A DNA stretch of 64,000 nucleotides from Lomentospora prolificans (GCA_029532625.1 JARFXM010000006.1:1364001-1428000); one strand, 5' to 3'. Counted from the first letter of the stretch, positions 12,306 through 24,717 are shown. The notes: a model not told the origin generated them from the sequence alone. A program made the numbers and translations.

Positions 12306-13627
12306 ATGGCGCCTTCGCCAAAGGTCGCTTCGGCCCTCGCTCAGGTGGAGTCTGCCCCCGAGCCTTCTAAGTCAGAGAAGTACGAAGCCATCATCCGTCA
12401 GATCAAGGACCTCTCGTCGCCTACGACCGCCACGACCGACCTCAACGCCATTGCGTCTTCCCTTGTATCCGCCTCACTGGGCATCGTGGCCACCCGCGCC
12501 CTCCTCGACCACTTTATCACCACTCTGCGGGATCTGAAAAATGTAGACCTGTGCATCGAAGTGGGCAACCACACCCTCGAGCTCCTCTCTGCTTCAGGTT
12601 CCTCCTCCTTCCTCGACCAGTTCGCCGCCCTTCGAGAACTTATCGCCACTGCTCACGAGAGCAACGAAGATTACGTTGACGCCGCGCGGTGCCTCGCCCA
12701 GATACCTATCGATTCCTCTCAGAGAAAAGTCACCAACGACGAGACAGCGAGGATCTGGGTGCGGATCGTGAGGAACTATCTCGAGGTAGACGACACGCCG
12801 GCGGCCGATACATACGTGAATAAGCTCAAGAACATTATGCATACCGTCACCGACCCGGAGCTGCATTTGCATTTTCAGCTTTCCCAGGCGAGGATCCAAG
12901 ATGCCAAACGCGACTTTTTAGACGCATCCAAGCGGTACCATGATATCAGCTTCTCCAAATCCATTGCCGAGGAGGAGAGACTACATACGCTGAGCATGGC
13001 CATCAAATGTGCCGTCTTGGCGCCGGCAGGCCCGCTCAGGAGTAGGCTACTGGCGAGGCTTTACAGGGACGAGAGATCTGCAGGCCTAGAAGAGTTTGGC
13101 ATTCTTGAGAAGATGTTCCTGGATCGGCTACTGGAGCAGGAGGAGGTGGACAAGTTCGCCAAGAGCTTACTACCCCACCAGCTGGCTATTACGACGAATG
13201 GTTCGACGGTGCTTGCCAAAGCTGTTGTCGAGCATAACCTTCTCGGAGCCTCCCGCCTCTACGAGAATATCGGCTTCGACGCTCTCGGCATGCTCTTGGG
13301 CCTCGACGCCGTTGGTGCTGAGGATACCACCGCGCGTATGATTGAACAAGGACGCCTTCTCGGCAGGATCAACCAGGTGGATCGTGTCATCTGGTTTGAA
13401 AAGGGGGAGGCATCCGGAGTTAAGGGCAGCGGGAAAGCGGACGTTCCCGTGGGCAAAGAAACGCGGAGGTGGGATGCGAACGTACAGGGGATCGCAGAAG
13501 AAGTAGAGCACGTTGTAAACGCTTTGCAAAAAGAATACCCTGTGAGTCTCCAAAACGTAGTAGCCTCAGGTGCTTCGCTTCGCTAACTACCGCCTAGGGT
13601 TTTGTTGCCACCCATCTCAGGGCCTAG
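12306..13627 (+). CDS. csn4: COP9 signalosome complex subunit 4
   Basis: Exons 12306-13541 and 13598-13627 give 421 residues, the normal size for CSN4. The subunit is part of the COP9 signalosome, which removes Nedd8 from cullins and so controls SCF ligases; in fungi it links to light response and development. The N-terminal two thirds are helical repeats and the C-terminal third (about 230-385) is a PCI domain, followed by a charged helix. The unspliced frame runs on to 13586 with an unconvincing tail. The GTGAGT donor at 13542, a GCTAAC branch site and the TAG acceptor at 13597 give instead the ending KEYP-GFVATHLRA, which looks like a normal CSN4 tail. The 3' end faces the esterase gene 284 bp away. 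Its promoter is GCCAGC-rich. Confidence 0.93.
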
Positions 13628-13911
13628 ACCAAGGGACAAGATCATGAGTAGATGGTAAGCGTCATTTTAGCAAGTTTGCGGCACTGGTTGTGTGTAAATT
13701 ACGGCGTTCGGGTACCAACATAGGCCTAAGCAGACGAGGCGTAGGCCATTCATTACCTTTCTATTAAGACGCCAGCCTGAGAGAATCGTGAGAAAAATGG
13801 AATAAATGCTTAATCGTAGACAGCAGCATAAGCTTGCTGTTCCATGCCCCCTTTCGGAGACTTGTGACAGACGCCCAATCTACTTCTCCACCCTATTCCT
13901 ACCTCGGTCGT

Positions 13912-15019
13912 TCACTCTAAATCTCGCTGGCGCACGACAACATACCCGGCGCTCAACTTCTTTGGGTCACCAGCCTCCTCCTCTAAGCTCCCCTCGTCAC
14001 CATACACCCTAGGCCCTCTCCTCTTTCTCTCTGGCTTCGGCGCCGCAGTAGCTTTGGGCTTCTCGGTCAGGATGAGCTTGATGAGCGCATCGGCAATATG
14101 GCCGCCCATCCAGTCATAGCCTTCCTCGGTGAGGTGGAGGCCATCATCCCAGTACTTTTCAACTTCCTCAGGCGAGAGGGAGTGATAAGGAATGTGGGCG
14201 TGGAGGTCGAAAGCATAACTGCGTTCTCGGTTAGCAAAGTCTAGGTACGCGGCGGCGTGAGGGTAGTCGACGCAGTGTCTTGAGGAGCAGCGTACAAGTT
14301 TGGCTCTTTATGTCGGAGGATCAGCTTGTTGAGATTGTTCCTCGTGTCTGTGGCGAACTGGGCTTTGGATTTACACTCCGGAACGGTCAGCGCGAGGACC
14401 TTTGTGCCTTTTGAGAGCGGGATGGCCCAGGTTTCCTTGAGGGCGGAGTAGATTTCGGTTGCAGTGAAACAGTAGGCGATATCGCTTGTGATCCCAATAT
14501 TAGTACGGGATGATCAAAGGCAGGAAGAATCCGGGGTTGGAACAGTCCGAGCTGCAAGCGATAGTTCTCTAGGTGAACATGAGAAGGAGCAACTTACTTC
14601 GTACCGCCAAGGACGATGGCCCAGTCATATGTATCCTCATCTGGGAGCTCGTTAGTACACCAATTGTTCTAAGATGCTCACAACTGCGCTGAGTTGATCC
14701 CCATGACGAGAGCATTGCGGACGGTGGTTTTATTCTATATATATATGTAATTTTTTTTTTTTTCAAATATGAAATGGTGAGACTTGCATTCAGCATGCAT
14801 CCGCCTGGAGAACGTGGCAGCAAGAGCGCCCGGCACCCCCTCGGCCTTCACGGACACGGGGAGAAGGTGGGCTGGCAGGGCGGCCCTTAGACGCTGGACT
14901 AGAGTCTCAGCATAGGGATGCTCGCCAAGCCCGAAGGAGTAGTACCCAGAGGTGAGGGAGTCGCCGAAGCAGAGGACCTTGAGGCCGGGCATCGTTAGTG
15001 GGGGCCCGAGTGAAGGCAC
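13912..15019 (-). CDS. SGNH/GDSL-family esterase or lipase
   Basis: Proposed exons (minus strand) are 15019-14788, 14640-14598, 14484-14296 and 14218-13912, giving 256 residues; an ATG at 14992 would give 247. SGNH hydrolases cleave esters or acyl groups. Block I CFGDSLTSGY carries the nucleophile Ser, block III GGTNDIAY carries the Asn, and block V DDGLHLTEEGY carries the Asp and His. GGTN|DIAY and PN|FYAFDLHAHIPYHS only appear after splicing, which supports those introns (113 and 77 nt; branch sites ACTAAT and GCTAAC). Intron 1 (147 nt, 14641-14787) starts with GCAAGT and so is a GC-AG intron; no GT alternative gives a sensible joint. There is no signal peptide, so the enzyme is probably cytosolic. 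The substrate is unknown. Confidence 0.85.
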
Positions 15020-15882
15020 GGGATGGTGGGCGATTGACCCGGATGTGGGGGGGACCGTCGGTCGGTTACGAGCGGCCGAGTGCGGGACGAGAAAGGTAGG
15101 ATTTTATTTAGTTCGGTAGGCGAGATTATTGGGGGGGGAGGAGGAGGATCGATTTGTGGTGTATGTGGGAAAGAGATGGTTTCTTCTATGCCTGGTCGAA
15201 GCCGTCATTCAGCTGGCTGTGCCTTGCGTCTGGGGAAGCGAGGCGCTTATACATACACATGGGAACCTTGGTGAGGGGAAAATTGAGCCAAACAAACGAC
15301 GGCTGCCTGATGCTGAGAGATCCTTAAGGGAATGGCAATAAAGATCGCGGGTTTTCTACACGAGACGGGCGGAAGCGAGGTTAGTAAATCGCTTGAGGAT
15401 TTCGGCGGGGGGGTGTTCTTGCCTGATCTTTGAAATGAATGGGCAAAACTTAATGTTTCTCGCGGGTGCCGCGTGTTTGCAGCGAGTGAAACTGCGCAAC
15501 TAGTCACGCTCAGCTGGTCTCAAATCAGTGTGAAAGTTTGCACACCAAGTTGCAGCTCGAGGCAGATGATCTCATGAGCACTACCAGTCGGAAGAGAAAA
15601 GAAGAAGGGAAGCACGCTGAATTCTCTCGGGTTTCCTACAATTAAAATGCCCAGTCGTGAGAGGAGCTCTTGCCTCAAATTGGGCTTGTTGTATATTATA
15701 TAGTTGTGCTGCCGTCATCTCATCCACGCCTCTGTGTAGATATGTATATATATATATGGCCATCCTACCACCCAGGCATACTGGCCCGATATTCACACAA
15801 AACATTAAGTAGTGGAGATTTAAATGCCCGCTGGCCAAGGGCCCCTAACTCTCCGAAACCCTCTTCAGGACAGGTCGCTATT
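15020..15882. other. Intergenic region between Jac1 and the esterase
   Basis: It contains the 3' flank of jac1 and the promoter of the esterase, both on the minus strand. Only short, motif-free frames are present. A short alternating TA patch (TATATATATA) lies near 15745. Confidence 0.5.
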
Positions 15883-16674
15883 TCAGTGCTGAAGTTCGAC
15901 CCTCTTGCCCGGTTCCCAATCATCCAAGCACTGCTTGATATTCACCCAATACCTCAATCTTATTGCTTCACTCTTCGCAGCCTCCATATCATCCGCCGCA
16001 AAGGCTTGTTCGAGTACCTTTTCGCTCGCCAGAATTCTCTCGTCATTGATCCTCCTCGGATCCTCGAGGTCCTCTTCCGAGTGTGCCTCCTCGATTTCTT
16101 CCCTGGCCTCCATCACTTTAGCAAGCAGCTCCATATCTGCCACTTTTGCAGCCTCGTCCGATGCGACATCGACGCCCCTGAGGGAAAGGAGGTACTGCGC
16201 GCGTAGCAAGGGGTCCAGGAGCGTGCGGAAGGCCTCGTTGAGGTGTGCCGACGTTGCTTGCGCGCGTGACTTGTGCTCAGCCGCATGAAGGTCGGGGTGG
16301 GCGCGTGCTTGGAGCTGGAGGAACTCGCGGCGGAGGGAGCGCACGTCGATATGGAAAGGGCTGTGTGGGGGAGGCCCCCGAGGAAGGGTCTCCGGGAACA
16401 GGTCGTAGAACGTGGAAGGTGTCGAAGGGGGGTTGGCAGCGTCGTGTTGGGTGGGGTTATTGGGGTGTGCTGCGGGTAGAAAGCATCGGCTTGAGCTGGA
16501 GAGCCAGTGGCGTTGGGAAACCTGCCAATTCCGTGGAAGGTCCTTGGGTCGTAGGCTCTCTTGCGCCGAAGCTGTTCGTGTCGATAGGATGGCTGTCCTA
16601 GCCGGCGCGGTAGTGTGGCAGCGTGAGCAAGCGCGTGCAGCCGAGCGGCTCGCCGAGAGCATTGAGAAAGGCAT
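15883..16674 (-). CDS. jac1: Mitochondrial Fe-S co-chaperone Jac1 (HscB type J-protein)
   Basis: An intronless frame of 263 residues. Jac1 is the J-protein that brings the scaffold Isu to the Hsp70 Ssq1 (or general mtHsp70) during iron-sulfur cluster transfer in the matrix. The first ~85 residues are rich in Arg, Ser and Ala with few acids, as in a matrix targeting sequence. The J domain follows (FYDLFPETLP, then the HPD signature in QARAHPDLHAAEHK). The C-terminal part, from LRGVDVASDE to the end, is the HscB oligomerisation/Isu-binding helical domain with a conserved KVMEAREEIEEA block. An in-frame ATG four codons inside is an alternative start. The gene is divergent to the cytochrome-b2-like gene, 840 bp away. 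Confidence 0.92.
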   Translation of the reverse strand: MPFSMLSASRSAARACSRCHTTAPARTAILSTRTASAQESLRPKDLPRNWQVSQRHWLSSSSRCFLPAAHPNNPTQHDAANPPSTPSTFYDLFPETLPRGPPPHSPFHIDVRSLRREFLQLQARAHPDLHAAEHKSRAQATSAHLNEAFRTLLDPLLRAQYLLSLRGVDVASDEAAKVADMELLAKVMEAREEIEEAHSEEDLEDPRRINDERILASEKVLEQAFAADDMEAAKSEAIRLRYWVNIKQCLDDWEPGKRVELQH

Positions 16675-17514
16675 TCTGGGAGTACCAACTCGTAGCTGAT
16701 GTTGTTAGGGCAGGTATCCTTCTCGATGGGGGGTGGGAATGGACTTTGATTTTATCCAACATTTGTGCAGAACGGTGTCTGAGATTTTTCTGAAGTTCGG
16801 AGCAGGCGGAGTTTAGAATGGATGATGACGTTGATCGGCTAGTAATTAGGGGCGAGTTTAGGGACAGATGGCCTTGCTTGTCACTGTCGCAGCCGCCCTC
16901 AGCCAGGCTCCTGGAATACCGTTTCTGGATTACAGCCAGCGACTGCGCCGATGCTCGGTGATTTTTCTTTGACCTAGATATCCGTATAATTTCAAATGCG
17001 AAGACCCGGATTCTAGACATATAGCTACCGTTCTCAAGGACATTGGTCGATCGACTTTAAAGAACCAAGCTTCCTTCCGAAACCCGAAAATCGCCGACCG
17101 GGACATTCGTGGAAATAGTGTCCGAGAGCGAAGACTGGTAAAGCTATCAATTGATTAATGAACGGCTTACCATTACTACACAGCTAACAGTCGCTTAATC
17201 GCGGGCTCCGAAGTCGGCAGCACCACCAAGAACAGAACCCAAAGCCCACGACCTGCCATTGGTTTTGGACCCCCATACACCCACCTTTTGTGCTACGAAC
17301 CAAACAATCCAGCACCCCAGAAACGCACATCGTATCAAGGCCCTGAGCCGTCACACACCGATTTACCTTGTCAATCTTCTTCGTGGATCCCGGTACCTCG
17401 ACCTGTGCAGGAGCGGTCCCGTCTATCCAGTCTCCGCTACAGCTGACACACCCTTCATTTGGCCCCCCCGCTGGTGATTTCCCCCCCCTTTCGTAGCGGT
17501 GGAACTCTGCCAAC
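16675..17514. other. Divergent promoter region, Jac1 / cytochrome-b2-like gene
   Basis: 840 bp between two start codons on opposite strands. Several C runs (7-8 nt) lie within 60 bp of the right-hand start. A 140-codon minus-strand frame (16598-17020) overlaps it, but looks like leader sequence without motifs. Confidence 0.5.
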
Positions 17515-19244
17515 ATGGGAGACTTGAAGAACCTTAGTACGGACGAAGGTATCTTACATGCCCTTATTCACATACCTTCTCTTCTTACTGTCTTGAGTGT
17601 CGACCCCATAGATGGATTCTGGCCACATTGCTAACAGGTAAATGAAGTTGCCAAACACAACTCTCAGGAGAGCTGTTGGGTCACACTCTACGGTACTGTA
17701 TATGATGTGACGGACTTCCTCAACGAGCACCCAGGAGGCCCCAAGGCTATCTTGCGGCTCGCTGGAAAGGACGCGACGGAAGAGTTTGACCCAATCCACC
17801 CTCCCGGTACGCTTGATGAAGCCATAGCCGGCGTTAGCAAGGTTGGGAAGCTGAATACTTCGGCGCTACCTAAGCATCCATCTAACAGCGAGGAGCGCAA
17901 GGAGGAGATCAAGCAATCAGATCGAGACCCGCCTTTGGAATCTCTTCTTAACCTCGATGAGATCGAGGCGCTGGCTACTAAAAAGATTTCCAAGAGGGCG
18001 TGGTCTTACTACTATTCTGCAGGCGATGATCTCTGGTCCAAGAGCTTCAACAACCACGTCTATCGCCAGATCCTTCTCCGTCCCCGTGTTTTCGTCGACT
18101 GCACCGAATGCGATCTCTCGACAACCCTCTTAGGCCACAAAGTTGGTCTACCCATCTTTGTTTCCCCTGCCGCGATGGCCCGCCTCGCCCATCCGGATGG
18201 CGAGCATGGCATCGCCAAGGCCGCGGCCAAGTTTGGTGCGCTGCAAATTATTTCCAACAATGCCTCCATGACACCGGAGCAGATTGTTGCAAACGCCAGC
18301 CCGGGACAAATCTTTGGATGGCAGCTGTACGTGCAAAAGGAGCGAAGCCGAAGCATCGCTATGCTGGATCGTATTCACAAGATGCGCGACCGTTTCAAGT
18401 TCATCTGCCTCACGCTTGATGCCCCAGTTCCCGGAAAACGTGAGCATGATGAGAAAATGCAGTTTGAGGGTGCGTTTGAGGTCAACGCTGGCGGCAAAGG
18501 GGACGCAGATAAGAGACCAGGGGGAGGTGGCGTAGGACAGCAGCTCTTCTGGGGAACGGCGGGTGACCTTACGTGGAAGACGACACTCCAGTGGCTTGCT
18601 AAGAATACAGATCTACCCATTGTACTTAAAGGTGTGCAAACGCACGAGGATGCATATCTAGCCGCCCAATTCGCCCCCCAAGTCCAGGCGGTCCTGCTAT
18701 CGAACCACGGTGGCCGGGCTCTTGACACTGCCCCGCCGGCGATACACACCCTACTCGAGATCCGCAAGTACTGCCCTGAGGTACTCAACAAAATCGAAGT
18801 CTGGGTTGACGGCGGTATCAAGCGCGGTACCGACGTTGTGAAAGCGCTCTGTCTCGGGGCCAAGGCCGTTGGTCTTGGGCGGGCTGCATTGTTTGGACTC
18901 GGCGCTGGTGGCCAGGCTGGTGTTGAGAGAACATTTGAGAGTAAGTGAAGTCCAGCCTTCTATGAGTCGGACCGCCTTGCAGAGTATCGTCCGTTCGTTT
19001 ACAGAATTTTCCATACAGTTTTGAAAGCGGAGACGGAGACCTGTGTACGACTATTGGGGGTCAACTCGGTTCATGAACTTGGGCCGCGATTCGTAAGTGT
19101 CTACCCGGGGATCATTTCAGTTCTCGCCACATCTAACAGTGTCCACTCTAGATCAACACTAGCATCGTCGAGCGAGACATTTACAATGGACCGAGCGGCC
19201 TGGACATTGCGGGCCTTTGGGAGGGACCGGCGCCGAAGCTCTAG
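17515..19244 (+). CDS. Cytochrome b5 / FMN-dependent alpha-hydroxyacid dehydrogenase (cytochrome-b2 type)
   Basis: Exons 17515-17548, 17648-18940, 19019-19092 and 19152-19244 give 497 residues. The enzyme class oxidises L-lactate or another 2-hydroxyacid using FMN and passes electrons to a heme b5 domain. The N-terminus MGDLKNLSTDEVAKHN leads directly into a cytochrome b5 domain with the heme-ligand motif EHPGG (about residue 40). The FMN_dh barrel follows, with the substrate and active-site block LSNHGGRALDTAP and the phosphate-binding WVDGGIKRGTDVVKAL and GLGRAALFGL. The tail reads GLDIAGLWEGPAPKL. Intron phases fit throughout. Yeast Cyb2 has a long mitochondrial leader; none is seen here, and the protein ends in PKL, a weak peroxisomal-signal look-alike. 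The substrate could be lactate or another hydroxyacid. Confidence 0.88.
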
Positions 19245-22200
19245 ACGGCGTCGGAGGACCTTGAGTTAGGACGGCCCCAGGACTTAGGGGAGCTAATAGC
19301 GTTGTCCCGTATCCTCTCAACTCTCGGCATTATAACCGGATCGTATATAGCGGCGTCTTCTGTAGATATTACCTAGGAATGCCCACCGAAGAAACGATGA
19401 AACCGGACACCGTGCCGCCTGTTAGGGGATATACAGTAAAAGTTTTCGACTAAGGCTCTAGCGCGCGAGCCATCAACTTGTAGAATTCTACGTATCCGAG
19501 CTAGAGCGGCTCCTATGATATAGAGGAACCCAATAGGATGGTTAGGGGAGATGCTAAAAAGCCACATCAATGTGAGCCCCGTTCTTATGCCTTGCTGCTC
19601 TTAGCGGTAAGTTATAGGTGTGAGCCGCCTTGCGTTTCTGATGCGGTGGTATAACTGGCAAGCCTGAAGCTTAAAGCCTGGAAGAAAGGAGGAAGGGGGG
19701 AGGGGGAGAAGAATTCGTGCAGAGGGAGTTAAAATCTGAAGGGAAGGTCTTGGCGTAAGCATCAGTTCATCTTTTTCGGAAGGACGCCCAGTCGCTCGGC
19801 TCTTGAGCTTTTTGATGTTTGCATGTTCAATGAACCGGACAGTATCGCGTGCACTGCCTGCCTAAGATGCTCAGTGATGCTCCGACGGTTTGACGGAACC
19901 ATCACTGGACCTTACTGAGCCTGAGTTCTATCAGAGGTGTAGTACGAAAGCTTTGTGTCTATAGCTTGTGCAAATGCAAGCCGGAGAGTACGACGGCTTG
20001 AAACGAGTCAAGGTTAGGCGGATATGGCCAGGGTAATGTTTCCGAGATGAGAGGGGGGCCTTGTAGCCAGCTATGTGGGCAAACCAACGCATCGCAGTCT
20101 CGGGGCGAGGAGATGGCAAGACCAAGTGCGGTCGCATAGAGATTTGACATCAACGTTCAATAAACGCGCTCTCGGACAGACTCGGAGTTCGGTGCTGCAC
20201 AGCTAAGACATAAAAGACTGATACAGTACATCTGGTAGGGTCAAGCAATCTACTGATGGAAGGAGCAGCACTTGTGCGGGAGGACTCGCTTTCATGTGGG
20301 AGAACGATGGCAAACTGGTCATAAAAAGTGCGACAGAACAAATCTCCGAGAGTTGCCGTGCGGGTAATCTTCGATCGAGATCCTCCGTATACATATGGGG
20401 GCAAAAGTGTTACACCACCCCGCCACTGGCCAGCAGATAAATGCCCAGGGGTTTTTTTATTTCAGACGACCGGAATATGGTGCGGATTGGGTCGAAGCAG
20501 AAATGGGTCGTGCGCTCCATCGTCATTTTTTTTTCCTAGTCTTGGCTTTCAGGACCAGCGGGTGTAGGTGTGGGTGTGGATACCGCATCTCACTCTTGCT
20601 TGGCCGCTTCGTAGTCGTATTTATAATAGGCAATGAAACAGCGATTGTGAAGCGCGAGCCCTGATAGGACGTCGACGGGGGAATTAAAAATTGGACTCTC
20701 TGGACCAGGGTCACTGGTGGTGGGGCGGATAGGAAAGAGTACAAGTGAGTGGGCAGGAACTTGAACAACTGGAGCGAGGACCACCAAAAGAGGGGTGTAC
20801 GCCCGCCAGGCGTTGTGGAGAGTTGAAGCAACGGCTACTAGGAGGACATCGTGGATCTCGAAGCTCAGCCAAACAGACTGCCCAGAGATTGTACTGCGGC
20901 TGGGGCCAAAGGAACAATCAGCTTGAGCGTTCGCCTTAGTCGACGAGAATGACCTGACTTGGGGGAAGAGCCCCAGTTCGGACGGCTTCTCCGCGTGGAC
21001 ACAGGTAGCAATTTTTAGAGTTAATCTGGGGTTCTGCTACCATTCACTGGCCTAGTGCATTTCTTTTCTGTGCATCTACCCTCTATTACCCCTTTGCGCC
21101 ACGATGTCTGTCTGCACTCGGATTCGTGATGGTAAGGAAAGAGGCTGGACTTGGTCCGGCCTTCAAGGAACAGCAGGAGGAGCGGTCGTCGCAGCCTGGC
21201 CGGATAAGACTTTTTCACATGCGCTAAAATGCAAGAGCCGAGGAGTTAAAGGGATCAGCTGCGGAACGCTACAAGTAAATCTCCCCGTCAATGTGAAAAG
21301 CAGCCCGGGACGGGAAGTACTTTGCGGGTACTCCTGCATGAGGGTATCCCTCTCACCTTTGGTTGTTCGTTTACGTTACCGCTTCCATCATGAGATCGTC
21401 TACTAGTAGGAGGGTATTAAGTGGTAGCACTGGCACTAGGGCCGTGAATTGATCAAATTGAGGGTGGTGCTGCTGGCTGGCTACCGATGGACTGGGCTTG
21501 GCGCGACCTGGTTTTGCACTATTACTCTCTCTGCGACCGTCACGGCCGTTCTCTCAGAGCGGGCCTGGATCCGCCGAGCTTCTGGAGCTGCCTAACACAA
21601 GCGTGAGCGATGCGTGTGCCCGATCGGGTCAAGGTCTGGACTCGTGAGGCTACAATCCTTTGTAAGACAAAGATAGCATTTGTATTTTGCAATGCTGAAA
21701 GCAAGACTTGCAGCCTGCATTGTGGGTGAGGGCGACGACGGAAAATCAAGTTTACCCTCTCGTCCGAGTCTTGTGGAGATGCTCGGCTCACCTCCCAATT
21801 TGGCAATTCCTCCCTTGGATTGACCAGGATGGTGGCACACGACAACCCGCGCTGGCTGGCCCATGCGCGCTGACCCTTGCTGATTCCTTGCTCCCACTGC
21901 TGCACTAAGGCTGGACGTCATTCCAGATCGGCCTCCACGCCAAGTATGGGGAAGGTCAGATAGGACCTCCAGCGCCGAGTCCACCTGGTGCAGTGTTATT
22001 AGCTTGCCTCACGTCCCTCTTCCCGCAATTTCCTCTTGAACCCGTGGACCAACATCGTCCCACTACTTCGTATGCTGCCAGCACTTGACGATGGATTCAA
22101 GTTGATACCTTGACAGTACATTTTCTGCAGCCCTTCCCACTAAATGGCCCCTCGCAGGTGATTAGCGTGCGAATCACCCAAACGAGGATAGAGCTGAACG

Positions 22201-23381
22201 AGTCTCCGTAGTCTTCCAATGTGCGCACTCCTTTTCTGTTGTTACCAATGAAAGTCGCCAAATCCACCCCAGCATGAGGCGTGGTCAGTCCCATGCCAAG
22301 CCAAGCGGAAACGAAAAGCTGGGGGAAACCACACCAGACAAAGCCTGTATTCGCTTGGTACGTACCTCTGTGGTTATTTCTTGAGGGCCCCCGGGCAAAA
22401 GGTCCCCCTTTCCAAGCCCCATCTTTCTTGGATGCATCACAATTTTTTTTTTGTGCGAGACTAGCGAGGGCCATGCTTGTTTCTATGGAACCCCCAAACA
22501 AAAGCCAATTTGAAGCTCCGGGGATGGGTGCCGGATTTGGAGGAGCGCAGACGTTCGCGAACGAAGGAGTAGCTTGGCTTCGGAAGAATCAACTGCGATG
22601 CAAGACATGACATCTCCCATCTCGGTCTGCGCTGGATCTCGTTATTTGGCAGTGGTTGTTGTGTTGGGCTGCATCCTCGTCTTTCATGGAAGTCGTGCGA
22701 AGGAGGCAAGTCTCTTCCTCATCATGCCGATTGAAGGGGATGTTTTCCTGTGTTGCCTGGTCTAGTCTCGGGCAGAGTGGCCAACATCGAACCCACCCTG
22801 TTGGTACATCTACATAACAACATTCATTACATCCTACCTGATGGATGGACTTACCCCCTGGTCTTCCCCCTTTCGCCATGGTTTGGGTAATGTAATGGTG
22901 TGTGGGTGTGGATATCTACACCACACTCCCTCTCCGTTGCCCTCGCCACCATCTACACTCTTCTTGTCGCACGCGCGTAGGCGGATTGGCTATCTCCCTG
23001 GCCCGAGTTAATCGTTCGGGACCCTTTTTTTCCCATGTGCTCCATGTGCTCTGGCCGATATCAATTGATGTTGGATTTCCCCCCCCCCCTTCAAAAGTAC
23101 ATTTCGTTATGATATATATATACATATAGATCAATGCGGCGCCCACATCCCCCAGTCCCACTCGATCCTGGTGAGAAGTTTGTTCGTGACCCTGGCTCTC
23201 CCGTCTTAAGTCTCTCGTTTTCCCGTATAAGTAGTATCCGCCCTCTTGTATTAGAATACCTGTTTTCTTCTTTCTTTTCCTCTAGCCTCCCTCGCCGTCT
23301 TAGCCGATCGCATTCCCCGAATCGAATCGAGCCCCGATTTCACTGGGTGGAACAAAGTCGACGAAGATAACCCCATACACC
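19245..23381. other. Gene-poor region
   Basis: 4.1 kb without a supported gene. The frames present (up to 134 codons) overlap on both strands and show no motifs. GCTGGCTGGCTA occurs at 21472-21483 and GCTGGCTGGC at 21851-21860. A ten-base C run near 23083, followed by a TATATATATA patch near 23114, probably lies in the promoter of the DUF3712 gene, where pyrimidine-rich leader follows. Confidence 0.5.
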
Positions 23382-24717
23382 ATGTCTAGCGATAAGGGAG
23401 TCGTCACCCAGAGCGAGAATGCTCCTGTTAAGAAGCGCGGCTGCGGCAACCACTGCAAGCGCTTCTGGTGGGCGTATCTCGCCGGCTTCATTGTCGTGGC
23501 CGTGCTAGTTGTTGTCCTTGTGTAAGTACCCCGGGACGTGTCTAAAAGTGTGATCGAGAATTTGGGAAATCACGCACCACGAGACATGGCTTGATGCAGC
23601 GTGCGAGAGCGGTAGCAATAGCAAAACGCTTGGTCTCCTTCTCTTGCGATAACCCCTGTTGTACCTTGTTAACACCGTTCTTAGCATTTTCGTCGGCGTT
23701 CCCAAGATCGCCCAAAAGAAGCTCGACGAGGCTGAGCTCACTATCGACTCCATTATCATTTCTAGCACTGAGCCCAAACAATACAACATGGCTGTCAATT
23801 CCACCATCCGCACAGATGGCAAGACTCATGCCACCATCGCTCCCTTCACCGGTGTCATGTACCTCGAAGACCTCGAACCTCACACTCCTTTCGCCAGTGT
23901 CGAGTTCCCCGAGACGACTTCCGAGAAGCTCCAGGTGGTGAACGTCAGCCAGATTGTCGAGGTTACCAACATGGACGCCTTTACCACCTTTAACACTTGG
24001 CTGCTTGCCAACGAGACTCTCAGGATGACCATTGAGGGCGACACCTCTGTCAAGGTCAAGGGTATCTCCAAGAACTTCGGGGTCACTTTCAAAAAGACTG
24101 TCGACCTCAAGGGTATGTGAATCTTAGAATATCCCCACTCATCGTAGTAGCTCTTATCTGGTTTTGGGCTAACATTTTCGAAATAGGTCTCAACGGCTTC
24201 CATGGCCTCAAGGTTACTGATGCGAACGTTGACATCGCTACCACGAAGAAGAACTTTAACGGCACCGTTGACATCCCTAATGCTTCTATTCTCACCATCG
24301 AGATCGTAGGTTTCCTTTTACCAAGCACTCATCCATCCCGAAAATGGGACTCGCTAACGCGGCAACCAGGGCAATGCCACCTTTACCAACATGTTGAACG
24401 GCGAGGAGATTGGTACTGTGTACATGGACAACCTCATTCTCTATCCTGGCATCAACAATGTCAGCATCTACGCCGATGTCGAGCAGGCCCCTGTCCTTGA
24501 TGCCATGACCTCGGGTCCTCATTGCGATGATGGTATCATCCCTTTCGAAATGAAGGGCAAGGATGTCACTAGCAACGGCGAGGAACTGGAGTACTTTGCC
24601 GGTGCGCTCAGGGCCCTCACCCAAACCGTTGAGATTCCTCTTAGCGAAGCCTTTGCCAGGAACGGTCTCAAGCTTAAGTGCCTGAACACGGGCAACAGCA
24701 ACTCGGGTGACGAGTAG
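23382..24717 (+). CDS. DUF3712-family membrane protein
   Basis: Exons 23382-23521, 23685-24112, 24187-24305 and 24370-24717 give 344 residues. After a short, basic, Cys-containing head (KKRGCGNHCKRFWWAYLAGF) there is a single hydrophobic segment (about 28-52), then a long soluble region with repeated NxS/T sites (for example NSTI, NVSQ, NGTV, NATF, NVSI), which points to a lumenal or vacuolar glycosylated domain with the N-terminus in the cytosol. The domain pattern (VPKIAQKKLDEAEL, later LNGEEIGTVYMDNLILYPG) matches fungal DUF3712 proteins; the yeast vacuolar protein Tag1 belongs to this family as far as I know. All three introns have GTRNGT-like donors and keep frame. The molecular role is unknown. 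The gene is convergent with the HCNGP-like gene. Confidence 0.85.

Noticed and set aside
16245..16699. Plus-strand frames opposite Jac1
   Set aside because: They are mirror frames of the GC-rich Jac1 coding sequence.
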